This document shows positions 44,652 through 53,616 of a stretch of 64,000 bases of DNA, piece by piece. The stretch comes from Chryseobacterium aquifrigidense (lineage in GTDB: Bacteria; Bacteroidota; Bacteroidia; Flavobacteriales; Weeksellaceae). The notes under the pieces are model-generated. The model made no database searches. It worked only from the letters and a program-made list of their open reading frames with translations, and was not told where the DNA came from. Numbering within the stretch: the stretch's first letter is position 1; each line of letters opens with the position of its first letter. The DNA is taken from NCBI RefSeq assembly GCF_006716485.1, contig NZ_VFPD01000002.1, forward strand, positions 362,486 through 426,485. The letters run 5' to 3'. The translations under genes and the position numbers were made by a program.

Positions 44652-46235
44652 ATGCATACTATCCTACCTTTTTTATTGGCCATGATTGTGGCTATTGTGC
44701 TGCTCAATATGTGGGCTACAAAGTTAAAAATCGCTTATCCTGTTTTACTCGTTGTATTCGGACTCCTTGTTAGTTTGGTACCAGGTCTTCCGGTTGTAAA
44801 AATCAATCCTGATCTTATCTTTTTTATCTTTTTGCCTCCTCTTTTGTTTGAGGCCGCATGGTCAATTTCCTTTAAAGAAATGAAACGATGGTGGCGTATC
44901 ATTGGAAGTTTTGCTTTTTTAGTCGTCTTTTTTACGGCACTGGCAATAGCAGTGACGGCTAATTATTTTATTCCCGGATTCACAATTGCTCTTGGATTTC
45001 TGCTGGGAGGAATTGTATCTCCGCCTGATGCTGTAAGTACGGGTGCCATCATGAAATTTGTAAAAATACCCTCTACTACATCCGCTATTCTGGAAGGGGA
45101 AAGCTTACTGAATGATGCCTCTTCACTTATCATATTCCGCTTTGCTCTGATAGCTGTAGGAACCGGACAATTTGTATGGCAGGAAGCTTCATTAAACTTT
45201 CTATGGATGGTAATAGGAGGCGTTGGAATGGGCTTATTACTGGCATGGATTTTTGTGCAGGCTCACAAAAGACTTCCTACAGATGCCTCTTCGGATATCG
45301 CATTGACACTTATTGAACCGTATCTGATGTATTGGGTCGCAGAACAGTTTCACTGTTCCGGAGTTTTAGCTGTAGTTTGTGGTGGGTTGTATATGTCTGG
45401 GAAGCGAATGATATTTCTAAACAGTACCAGCCGTATCAGAGGTTATAGTGTATGGGAAAGCTTTGTTTTTATCCTCAATGGTATTGTGTTCTTAATTATC
45501 GGGCTCGAACTTCCTGAAATTGTCGGCGGATTGAGATGGGAAGGAATTCCTTTGGGAACGGCTATTCAATATGGGATATTAGTGACGGGTATTTTGATTG
45601 CTGCCAGAATCATAAGCTCTTATGCCGCAATGCTGGCCACTTTGATCTTTCGTCCAGGTGTGGCTCCCCGTGCTTCTTCCACAAAAAGGCGTTGGATGAT
45701 GCCTTTGGTGCTTGGATGGACAGGTATGAGAGGTGTTGTTTCATTAGCCGCAGCACTTGCAATTCCTATTACTCTTGAAAACGGGCTTCCTTTTCCCAAC
45801 AGAAACCTGATCCTGTTTATTACTTTTGTTGTAATTCTGCTTACGTTGCTTGTCCAAGGGCTTACATTGCCATATCTGATAAAATATGGACATGTATTTG
45901 ATGATTTTACAGAGGATGAGAAAGACAGAAAATCCAGAGAAGAAATAAAACACAAGCTCAAACAACATGTTTATCATTTTCTTAAAAATAAGCATGAAAA
46001 CGAACTGAATGGTCATGCCGGATTAGAAAGAATGCTGAAACATTGGGAAGAAAAAATAGAAGCCAATGATACTGAATGGATGAATGAAAAGACCAAAGAT
46101 ATCTTTTTTGAAATGCTGGAAAGCCAGAGACAGTTTCTTTCAGAATTGAATAAAGATATTTCCGTTAATGAAGAAATTATCCGTCATCAGCTTTATCAGC
46201 TCGACCTTGAGGAAGAACGGCTGAGGATGATTTAG
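44652..46235 (+). CDS. CPA1-family Na+/H+ antiporter
   Basis: 527 aa with about twelve membrane helices. CPA1 signatures include FFIFLPPLLFEAAWS, GGIVSPPDAVSTGAIMKF and GESLLNDASSLIIFRF, which holds the Asn-Asp ion-binding pair typical of electroneutral exchangers. A C-terminal cytoplasmic tail of about 110 residues is rich in charged helices. It extrudes Na+ for H+ in pH and salt homeostasis. It stands between the regulon block and the SOS-type genes with no sign of linkage to either. Confidence 0.92.
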   Translation: MHTILPFLLAMIVAIVLLNMWATKLKIAYPVLLVVFGLLVSLVPGLPVVKINPDLIFFIFLPPLLFEAAWSISFKEMKRWWRIIGSFAFLVVFFTALAIAVTANYFIPGFTIALGFLLGGIVSPPDAVSTGAIMKFVKIPSTTSAILEGESLLNDASSLIIFRFALIAVGTGQFVWQEASLNFLWMVIGGVGMGLLLAWIFVQAHKRLPTDASSDIALTLIEPYLMYWVAEQFHCSGVLAVVCGGLYMSGKRMIFLNSTSRIRGYSVWESFVFILNGIVFLIIGLELPEIVGGLRWEGIPLGTAIQYGILVTGILIAARIISSYAAMLATLIFRPGVAPRASSTKRRWMMPLVLGWTGMRGVVSLAAALAIPITLENGLPFPNRNLILFITFVVILLTLLVQGLTLPYLIKYGHVFDDFTEDEKDRKSREEIKHKLKQHVYHFLKNKHENELNGHAGLERMLKHWEEKIEANDTEWMNEKTKDIFFEMLESQRQFLSELNKDISVNEEIIRHQLYQLDLEEERLRMI

Positions 46236-46268
46236 TCTTTATCACGATGAATGTTTTTGAAAATAAAA

Positions 46269-47060
46269 TTAACTACCTTGTTTTATTTTCAGATTGAAAA
46301 CCTTGTTTTCCAATTCTTTAATATTATTTTTTAGTTCAGAAAACATATCTTTCACATCATAATTTTCAAAGCTAACTGCTTCAAAATCCTCCGGAAATAT
46401 ACCGGAGGCATATTGCCATATTTCTACAATTTCCCCTAAAGGAATATCATAAGGTTGATAAAATGAATTATCAGCAGCAACAGTTATTGATTTCTTATTT
46501 TTGGAAGTAAATCTTTTATAAGAAATACCATCATTTAATGTTACAAAAACATAACTTTTATTCGGTTTCAAATCATCAATATTTTCAACATATTTTCCGA
46601 TAATATAGGAACCATCTTTAAAAGGAGGCATTGAGTCTCCCTGAGCCGGAAAAGCGCGGTATTTTCCATTGGTTAAAAACGGAAGTGTGATTCTTTGCAG
46701 GCTTTCAATGTATTCCGGGTCACTATAACCTGATAAATATCCCATTGATGCTTTCTGCGGAACGATCTCAATACTGTTGTTTCCCAATTGATCTACAACA
46801 ACGGGTAAAACAATTCGATTGTCAGGAAGTTTTAAAATATCTTCCAACGGATACTTTCGGATATCAACAGACACAAGAAGATCAATACTGAGATTGAAAA
46901 ACTTGGAAATTTTGATTAGTATTTCGATAGGTGGCTCGGATCTGCCATCTTCATAAGATACGTATCTGGAACGGGTAAGTTTCAAAGTATTCGCTAACTC
47001 TTGTTGAGTTTTTTCTTTCTTGCCTCTTAAAAAGCGTATGTTATCTGAAAAAATTGACAT
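46269..47060 (-). CDS. XRE-S24 (LexA-like) transcriptional repressor
   Basis: 263 aa from the ATG at 47060 (MSIFSDNIRFLRGKKEKTQ); the TTG at 47081 lies in its promoter. An N-terminal XRE helix-turn-helix (TQQELANTLKLTRSRYVSYEDG) is followed by an S24 peptidase domain with the Ser in AQGDSMPP and the Lys in ISYKRF. A GY-rich segment (KASMGYLSGYSDPEY) marks the usual self-cleavage region, though the A-G pair is replaced by M-G. Divergent from the dinB-dnaE2 pair across a perfect palindrome, it likely represses both directions until DNA damage. Confidence 0.88.
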   Translation of the reverse strand: MSIFSDNIRFLRGKKEKTQQELANTLKLTRSRYVSYEDGRSEPPIEILIKISKFFNLSIDLLVSVDIRKYPLEDILKLPDNRIVLPVVVDQLGNNSIEIVPQKASMGYLSGYSDPEYIESLQRITLPFLTNGKYRAFPAQGDSMPPFKDGSYIIGKYVENIDDLKPNKSYVFVTLNDGISYKRFTSKNKKSITVAADNSFYQPYDIPLGEIVEIWQYASGIFPEDFEAVSFENYDVKDMFSELKNNIKELENKVFNLKIKQGS

Positions 47061-47078
47061 TGTTACAAATTGTAACAA
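47060..47078. promoter_or_regulatory. Perfect palindromic operator TTGTTACAA-A-TTGTAACAA
   Basis: A 19-bp palindrome with a central A, beginning at the first base of the repressor ATG and lying in its short leader between the two divergent genes. It is the obvious binding site for the XRE/S24 protein. Confidence 0.75.
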
Positions 47079-47086
47079 CAAAAATA
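47079..47086 (-). promoter_or_regulatory. -7 box of the XRE-S24 gene
   Basis: The minus strand reads TATTTTTG. The transcript would start inside the palindrome, about 12-15 bp before the ATG. Confidence 0.55.
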
Positions 47087-47109
47087 CGAATTTTGTTTAA
47101 AAACGTAAC

Positions 47110-47117
47110 TAAATTTG
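47110..47117 (+). promoter_or_regulatory. -7 box of dinB-dnaE2
   Basis: TAAATTTG, only 4 bp before the dinB ATG, so the mRNA is expected to be leaderless or nearly so. Confidence 0.55.
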
Positions 47118-47121
47118 TAGC

Positions 47122-48270
47122 ATGAACCGGGCAATTGTACATATGGACCTTGATACATTCTTTGTATCCTGCGAGAGGCGTAATAACTCGCAGCTTCAGG
47201 GTATTCCTCTCATCATAGGAGGGGGAGACCGTGGAGTAGTAGCCTCTTGTTCCTATGAAGCCAGAAAGTTTGGGGTTCGCTCTGCAATGCCAATTCGTAT
47301 GGCGCTGAGACTTTGTCCTGATGCAAAGGTTATTAAAGGAGATCATGAATTGTATTCCAATTTATCACATACTGTAACCGAAATTATTCAGGAGAAAGTT
47401 CCGCTGATGGAGAAAGCAAGTATTGATGAATTTTATCTGGATTTATCAGGAATGGATAAATTTTTTGGCTGCTACCAATGGACCAAAGAAATTGCTGAGG
47501 TGATAACCAAAGAAACAGGACTTCCGATCAGTTTTGCGCTGTCAACCAATAAAACCGTTTCAAAAATTGGAACCGGGGAAGCCAAACCTGTTGGAAGACT
47601 GGAAATTAAAGAACTGGAAGTACAGCCATTTTTAAATCCTTTATCCATCAAAAAAATTCCAATGGTGGGTGACAAGACCTTTCAGTTATTATCAAGGATT
47701 GGAATCCGGACCATTCATACCTTATCTGAAATGCCGGTACTTGTTCTGCAGCAAATGATTGGAGTTAACGGAAAAGAACTTTGGAAAAAGGCCAATGGAA
47801 TTGATGAAAATCCTGTTGTTCCTTATTCCGAAAGAAAGTCTATCTCCACCGAAAGAACTTTTACCAATGATACCATGGATATTATGGAGTTGAAACGCCT
47901 GATATCAGGAATGGCGGAGCAGCTGGCCTATCAATTGAGACAGGAAAAATGGCTGACGTCAACAGTCGTTATTAAAATAAGATATGCCAATTTCGATACC
48001 GAGACCAAGCAGTGTAAAGTGTCTTATACCTCTGCTGATCATACTTTATCCAGAGTGGCATTGGACCTTTTTAATAAAGCCTATACAAGAAGAATGAGGC
48101 TTCGTTTGGTAGGGCTGAGATTTACAGGATTAGTACACGGAAACCATCAGATGAATCTATTTGAAGACACCGAGGAACAAATGAGTTTATATCAAACAAT
48201 GGATTATATCAAAAACCGTTTCGGGTCTGATGCGGTAGGGCGCGCCTCCGGTTTTGACTTCGGAAAATAA
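47122..48270 (+). CDS. dinB: Y-family DNA polymerase (DinB/ImuB-like partner of DnaE2)
   Basis: Translesion polymerase of 382 aa. Catalytic motifs are present: HMDLDTFFVSCE (first Asp), YEARKFGVRSAM and KASIDEFYLDLS (Asp-Glu pair), so it is an active-type DinB rather than a catalytically dead ImuB. A helix-hairpin-helix region (KKIPMVGDKTFQLL) and little-finger domain follow. The C-terminus carries QMNLF, a beta-clamp-binding motif. It is followed immediately by dnaE2 and divergent from the S24 repressor. Confidence 0.92.
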   Translation: MNRAIVHMDLDTFFVSCERRNNSQLQGIPLIIGGGDRGVVASCSYEARKFGVRSAMPIRMALRLCPDAKVIKGDHELYSNLSHTVTEIIQEKVPLMEKASIDEFYLDLSGMDKFFGCYQWTKEIAEVITKETGLPISFALSTNKTVSKIGTGEAKPVGRLEIKELEVQPFLNPLSIKKIPMVGDKTFQLLSRIGIRTIHTLSEMPVLVLQQMIGVNGKELWKKANGIDENPVVPYSERKSISTERTFTNDTMDIMELKRLISGMAEQLAYQLRQEKWLTSTVVIKIRYANFDTETKQCKVSYTSADHTLSRVALDLFNKAYTRRMRLRLVGLRFTGLVHGNHQMNLFEDTEEQMSLYQTMDYIKNRFGSDAVGRASGFDFGK

Positions 48271-48286
48271 TTTTAAATCTTTCAAC

Positions 48287-51200
48287 ATGTTTATTAATTG
48301 TCATTCTTTCCACAGCCTTCGTTATGGAACATTATCCATACAAGAATTGGCAGTACAGGCCAAAGCTTTAGGAATCAAAGAGCTGGTGCTTACTGATATC
48401 AATACAGTGACCGGAATTTATGATTTTAAAAAAGTTTGTAAAGACCTGGGAATAAAACCTATTCCCGGTGTTGAGGTAAGAAAAGAGGGAAAACTTCTTT
48501 ATGTAGGTATAGCCAGAAAGTTCTCAGGAATCGGTGAGATCAACAAAATCATTACAGATCATAATTGTGATGGTAAAGAATTGGCTGAAGCTGCCCCTGA
48601 ATTCAAAGAAGTATTTATTGTTTATCCCATGAGTAATATTCCTCCGGAATTGAAAGACAATGAATTTATAGGAGTAAGAACAGAAGAATTGAATTTTCTG
48701 ATACGTCCCGAGTATGAAAAACATATTGCTAAAATGGTCATTTTTCATCCTGTTACGTTTAGTTCTGATGAAGAATACGAATTGCATAAAATTCTGCGGG
48801 CTGTTGACAATAATACACTACTGTCTAAGCTGACCAAAAGAGAAGTTTGCCGCAGATCTGAGTATTTTATTTCCGAACAGGAGATTATAAAGGCATTTGA
48901 AAGATATCCCCGGATTATTGAAAATACGAGAAGTATCCTCGAACAATGTAACTTTGAATTTGATTTTGAAAAAGTAAAGAATAAGCAATACTATAAAAAA
49001 TCCAAAGAGACTGATGTAAAACTTCTCAGAAGATTAGCCTATTTAGGATTGGAAAAACGTTACGGAAAAGATCATGAGACAGCAAAAGAAAGAGTTGAAA
49101 AAGAGCTGAAAGTTATTGATGAACTGAATTTCTGCGCCCATTTTCTGATCACCTGGGATATTATCCGTTACAGCAACAGCATGGGGTTTATGCATGTTGG
49201 AAGGGGAAGTGGGGCCAATTCTATTGTCAGTTATTGTCTGGGAATTACAGATATTTGCCCTCTGGAGCTTGATCTTTATTTTGAACGGTTCCTCAATCTT
49301 AACCGCCAGGTACCACCGGATTTTGATATCGACTGGAGCTGGCAGAACAGAGATGTTATATTGGAGTACATCTTCAACAGATATGGGAAAAACCATGTCG
49401 CTTTTTGCGGAACTAATGTTGAATTCAAATACAAATCAATTTTCAGGGAAGTAGGAAAGGTATTTGGTTTGCCCAAGGAAGAGTTGGATGATCTGGCAGG
49501 TAAATCAATGGAAGTTCATGACCGGAATTCAGTAGTGAAACAGGTGCAGAAATACGGTAAGTTATTGGAAAAGTTTCCTAACCAAAGAAGCATGCACGCC
49601 TGTGGAATCCTGATTTCGGAAGAGCCCATTACCCATTATACAGCATTAGAAATGCCACCCAAAGGTTTTCCGATTGCCCAGTTTGATATGAATGTGGCAG
49701 AAGATATAAAAATGGAAAAACTGGATATTCTCTCACAACGTGGGCTGGGTACTATCAAAGACACTGTAGACCTTGTAAAAAAAACAAGGGGAATTGATAT
49801 TAATATCTCGGATACAACGATTTCCAAAGATGAACAGAAAGCTAACGAATATTTAGCGATAGGAAGAACTATCGGATGCTTCTATATTGAATCTCCGGCC
49901 ATGAGAGGACTCTTAAGAAGATTAAAATGTGATAATTACAGAATATTGGTTGCCGCTTCTTCGATCATCAGACCTGGAGTAGCACAAAGTGGTATGATGC
50001 GGGAGTATATATTCAGACATAATCATCCTGAGCAGTTTGAATATTTTCATCCCATATTTGAAGAGCACTTAAAGGAAACTTATGGCATTATGGTCTATCA
50101 GGAAGATGTACTGAAGATTGCCCAGTATTTTGGAGGGCTGTCTCTTGCAGACGGTGATATTTTACGTAGGGCAATGAGTGGAAAAGGAAGATCAATCAAA
50201 AAGCTTCAGGAGGTAAAAGCTAATTTTTTTGAGAAATGTAGAGAAAAAGGTCATTCGGAAATGCTTACTGCCGAAGCCTATAGACAAATTGAATCTTTTG
50301 CCGGATATTCTTTCTGCAAAGCTCACTCCGCTTCTTATGCCGTGGAAAGTTACCAAAGTCTTTATCTGAAAGTGTATTATCCGCTGGAGTTTATGGTTTC
50401 TGTGATTAACAATCAAGGTGGATTTTATCGTACTGAAGTATATATTCATGAAGCAAAAATGTCCGGAGGAAATGTTCAGACTCCTTGTGTGAATACCAGT
50501 GAATATCAGACAACGCTTCAAGGAACAGATATTTACCTGGGGTTGATGCTTTTGGAAGGGCTCGAAACAAGAGTCGCACATGGTATTGTTGAAGAACGCG
50601 AAAGAAATGGAGCATACAAATCACTGGAAGATTTTATCAGACGGATTCCCATTGGTATTGAAACGGTACAGATTCTGATCTTTATTGGTGCATTCAGATT
50701 TACAGGAAAACCTAAAAATGAGCTATTGGTGGAAGCCCGGATATTATTAGTGAATTTTAAACCTGAACAAAGAGGGTTGATGTTGATTGAAGAACCTGTT
50801 CAGGAGTTTAAACTTCCGCAGTTAAAAAGAGAACAGTTTGAAGATGCTTTCGACGAAATCGAACTGATTGGTTTTCCGGTTTCATGTACCCCTTTTGATT
50901 TATTGCAAACTCAATACAGAGGATCTGTTTTTGTAAAAGATTTGCTGCAGTGTCATAAAAAACAGGTAAAAATGCTCGCCTATCTTATCTCAAGGAAGCA
51001 TGTTCCAACCAAAAAAGGAACGATGTATTTCGGAACCTGGATCGATGCAAATGGAGATTACTTTGATACTGCCCATTTTCCGGATAGCCTGAAAAATTAT
51101 GATTTTCAGGGGGGCGGCTGCTATTTATTACTGGGAACAGTAGAAGTAGATTTTCATTTTCCAACCATAACGATTCATAAGATGGCCAAAATGCCAATGA

Positions 51201-51343
51201 TCCCAGACCCCAGATACGCTTATGATAAAGAAAAACAATATGATATCCACAGACAGATTAAAGAAGATGTGAGTATGACTTTTCGAAAACCTTATCCACA
51301 GGCACATGAGATTGGGCTGCCAAGACATAGAATAGTTAAATAG
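48287..51343 (+). CDS. dnaE2: Error-prone DNA polymerase III alpha-type subunit
   Basis: 1018 aa from the ATG at 48287 (MFINCHSFHSLRYGTL); the frame opens earlier at a TTG within dinB. An N-terminal PHP domain is present with a degenerate metal site. Polymerase motifs follow: GRGSGANSIVSYCLGIT, PDFDIDWSWQNRD (two catalytic Asp) and KMEKLDILSQRGLGTI (third Asp). A helix-hairpin-helix region and a shortened C-terminus follow, consistent with a non-replicative DnaE2-type enzyme. It is the second gene of the SOS-type mutasome operon. Confidence 0.92.
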   Translation: MFINCHSFHSLRYGTLSIQELAVQAKALGIKELVLTDINTVTGIYDFKKVCKDLGIKPIPGVEVRKEGKLLYVGIARKFSGIGEINKIITDHNCDGKELAEAAPEFKEVFIVYPMSNIPPELKDNEFIGVRTEELNFLIRPEYEKHIAKMVIFHPVTFSSDEEYELHKILRAVDNNTLLSKLTKREVCRRSEYFISEQEIIKAFERYPRIIENTRSILEQCNFEFDFEKVKNKQYYKKSKETDVKLLRRLAYLGLEKRYGKDHETAKERVEKELKVIDELNFCAHFLITWDIIRYSNSMGFMHVGRGSGANSIVSYCLGITDICPLELDLYFERFLNLNRQVPPDFDIDWSWQNRDVILEYIFNRYGKNHVAFCGTNVEFKYKSIFREVGKVFGLPKEELDDLAGKSMEVHDRNSVVKQVQKYGKLLEKFPNQRSMHACGILISEEPITHYTALEMPPKGFPIAQFDMNVAEDIKMEKLDILSQRGLGTIKDTVDLVKKTRGIDINISDTTISKDEQKANEYLAIGRTIGCFYIESPAMRGLLRRLKCDNYRILVAASSIIRPGVAQSGMMREYIFRHNHPEQFEYFHPIFEEHLKETYGIMVYQEDVLKIAQYFGGLSLADGDILRRAMSGKGRSIKKLQEVKANFFEKCREKGHSEMLTAEAYRQIESFAGYSFCKAHSASYAVESYQSLYLKVYYPLEFMVSVINNQGGFYRTEVYIHEAKMSGGNVQTPCVNTSEYQTTLQGTDIYLGLMLLEGLETRVAHGIVEERERNGAYKSLEDFIRRIPIGIETVQILIFIGAFRFTGKPKNELLVEARILLVNFKPEQRGLMLIEEPVQEFKLPQLKREQFEDAFDEIELIGFPVSCTPFDLLQTQYRGSVFVKDLLQCHKKQVKMLAYLISRKHVPTKKGTMYFGTWIDANGDYFDTAHFPDSLKNYDFQGGGCYLLLGTVEVDFHFPTITIHKMAKMPMIPDPRYAYDKEKQYDIHRQIKEDVSMTFRKPYPQAHEIGLPRHRIVK

Positions 51344-51425
51344 TATCTTTTATATTAACTTTAAATCATTGACGATATTTTAATTCAAAAATTCTGTTTA
51401 TTTTTCCCTCATTATTTCTTATTGA

Positions 51426-51701
51426 ATGGAAAATAAAATACCTGAGATCAATAATTTAGTACACAAATTTGCGCTGGAAGACTTTTCCGGATATGAATTT
51501 GTAGATTACTGGGATGCAGATACTACAGCTTTAGGACTGAAGAAGGGGAATATTCTCATTTATATTTCAGCATACAGCTATTTTAAAACCAATGGCTATG
51601 ATGTCATTATTGAGGAACTTGAGACAGGAGCAATATTGAGATCGGAAGATAATAGATCATATGATGAACTTATTAATGACATTCAATCTTTTCTGAAATA
51701 A
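51426..51701 (+). CDS. Small protein of unknown function
   Basis: 91 aa, acidic, no signal peptide. Predicted alpha/beta (EFVDYWDADTTALGLKKGN, NGYDVIIEELETG). No family recognised. It stands alone between dnaE2 and the C1q-like gene cluster, and codon use looks normal. Confidence 0.65.
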   Translation: MENKIPEINNLVHKFALEDFSGYEFVDYWDADTTALGLKKGNILIYISAYSYFKTNGYDVIIEELETGAILRSEDNRSYDELINDIQSFLK

Positions 51702-51858
51702 TCTTTTCCTTCAAAACATAAATTCTTTAAAAAATTTCTTACAAAATAGGGTTCAATGTTATTGTAAAATAGTAAAATTCCGTATTTTGATAATGTAAAA
51801 TAATGATTTATTTTACACGTTGTCAGTGTTTTATGTGTTTGTGGCGTAAACGGGGCTA

Positions 51859-51890
51859 TTGTATGGGATGTCCTTTTACATTTATCTTTG
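51859..51890 (+). promoter_or_regulatory. Promoter of the C1q-like gene cluster
   Basis: -33 TTG at 51859-51861 and -7 TATCTTTG at 51883-51890, spaced 21 bp, 36 bp before the first gene. Confidence 0.6.
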
Positions 51891-51926
51891 GCCAGGAAAT
51901 GTACACGTTTTAAAACCACAAATTAA

Positions 51927-52787
51927 ATGAAAAATCTCAGTATTTTGATGAAGGGAATCCTGGTTCCCTTGTGCTTTACTATAAGCCACTTAAAAGCTCA
52001 AGTAGGTATTAATACTTCAAACCCTCAAACCATTTTCCATGTGGATGGGGCAAAAGATAATCCCTCATCCGGAGCTCCATCCTCGACCCAAATGGGCAAT
52101 GATGTTGCCATCACCTCTGCCGGAGAAATAGGAATCGGAACTTTAACTCCGGCCACCAGAATCGATACACGCTCAGCCACCAATACTGATAACGCCATTG
52201 GAATAGGAGAAACCAGTCAGACAGCCGCAGCTGCAGGAGGAGGTGCTGTGCGTTATAATCCGCTGAATGGAGGAAAGATGCAGTATTCCGATGGTACTGT
52301 ATGGCAGGATCTTATTTCTTCCCCAACCAAAGCGGTAGTGGTAGCCAATCTTCAGGCTGCAAACTTTGCCGTTAAAATTCCCTATCAGACTGCTACAGGT
52401 ATTGCAGGATGGACAGAGGTTTCCGACCCCACAGGAAACTTTACTCCCGGAACAGGTGTTTTTACCGCTCCAAGAACAGGAGTATACCTCGTTTCTTTTA
52501 CCTATGACTTTGTAAGAATTCCTATCGTTTCAGGCTATTTTTCAGAAGCAAGATATGTTGTGAATGGAAGCACTACGGTAAAAAAATGTGTGAAATCTTA
52601 CTCCAATATCTCAAAACAGGCACAGGTGGCAGGATCTTGCGTTGCAGGAGTTCAGCTCAATAAAGGAGACATACTTCAGCCCTATATCTATCAGTCTGTC
52701 TATAATGGCAACCTGAGTCTGAGAACCGATACTTCTTCTGCAAGCAATGAGTATGGCTTTGTAAATCTTTCTATTTTAGAACAATAA
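51927..52787 (+). CDS. Secreted protein with C1q/TNF-like C-terminus, copy 1
   Basis: 286 aa with a signal peptide ending at LKAQ. The N-terminal region has [20 protein letters not shown], an opening common in Flavobacteriia surface proteins, then an Ala-rich connector ([16 protein letters not shown]). The C-terminal 130 residues, with [19 protein letters not shown] and the [11 protein letters not shown] strand, look like a C1q/TNF-type jelly roll that trimerises. Possibly a surface or matrix protein. First of three tandem paralogues. Confidence 0.75.
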   Translation: MKNLSILMKGILVPLCFTISHLKAQVGINTSNPQTIFHVDGAKDNPSSGAPSSTQMGNDVAITSAGEIGIGTLTPATRIDTRSATNTDNAIGIGETSQTAAAAGGGAVRYNPLNGGKMQYSDGTVWQDLISSPTKAVVVANLQAANFAVKIPYQTATGIAGWTEVSDPTGNFTPGTGVFTAPRTGVYLVSFTYDFVRIPIVSGYFSEARYVVNGSTTVKKCVKSYSNISKQAQVAGSCVAGVQLNKGDILQPYIYQSVYNGNLSLRTDTSSASNEYGFVNLSILEQ

Positions 52788-52796
52788 CACATTGAT

Positions 52797-53609
52797 ATGA
52801 TAAAAAAATTAGGACTGGCCCTGGTCATTTGCAGCAGCATAGGGATGAAGGCTCAGATAGGAATCAATATGTCTTCTCCGGAAGGAACGGTACACATTGA
52901 CGGACAGAAAAATACAAATATTTCAATACCTTCCAGTTATTATGATGATGTAGTCATTACTTCTTCCGGAAATGTAGGAGTAGGAAAAAAATCTCCTAAA
53001 ACAAGACTGGATCTGAGATCTGGAGAACGCCTGAATGCCATTGGAATCGGAGGAACTTCACAATCTGCTTCTGCAGCAAAAGCTGGTGCGATGAGGTATA
53101 ATGCAGGAACTCAGGATCTGAGCTATTCCAACGGAACAGCCTGGATAGCACTGGCTCATAAAGCTCCCAATGATTTTGTGGATGCAGAAAATGCTTCCAT
53201 ACAAAGTTTCAGCAATGGAGTACAAACTGCCGTTACGGGCTGGACAAAAAAAACAGATGTGAACAGCAGCTTCAATGCTGGTACAGGTACTTTTACGGCT
53301 TCAAAAACAGGAGTGTATATCGTATCTTTTACCTTTTCACTGGCTTCCGGAAGTATTGCAGATGATTCTAGATATGAAACGCTGATTCAGACCAACTCTG
53401 CCTCTTCCGCAACCGGTAAAGTTTTCAAATGTGTAGGAAGTTACCCCGGAACCAATACGATTGGAAACCGTGTCGCAGGAAACTGCTCAGGGATTTTCAA
53501 CCTGAACCAGGGAGATAATATCACCGTAAGCCTGAATCAGAAACTGGGAAGTTCAAAAACACTGGATACCGATTCTACGCTTACTTCTTTAAGTATTTTC
53601 GGATTATAA
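52797..53609 (+). CDS. Secreted protein with C1q/TNF-like C-terminus, copy 2
   Basis: 270 aa, signal peptide to MKAQ. Same architecture as copy 1: IGINMSSPEGTVHIDGQKN, then SQSASAAKAGAMRYN, and a C-terminal jelly roll with GTGTFTASKTGVYIVSFTF and GDNITVSLNQ. Starts 9 bp after copy 1. Conserved Cys pair (FKCVGSY...GNCSG) suggests a disulfide. Confidence 0.75.
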   Translation: MIKKLGLALVICSSIGMKAQIGINMSSPEGTVHIDGQKNTNISIPSSYYDDVVITSSGNVGVGKKSPKTRLDLRSGERLNAIGIGGTSQSASAAKAGAMRYNAGTQDLSYSNGTAWIALAHKAPNDFVDAENASIQSFSNGVQTAVTGWTKKTDVNSSFNAGTGTFTASKTGVYIVSFTFSLASGSIADDSRYETLIQTNSASSATGKVFKCVGSYPGTNTIGNRVAGNCSGIFNLNQGDNITVSLNQKLGSSKTLDTDSTLTSLSIFGL

Positions 53610-53616
53610 AACATAC

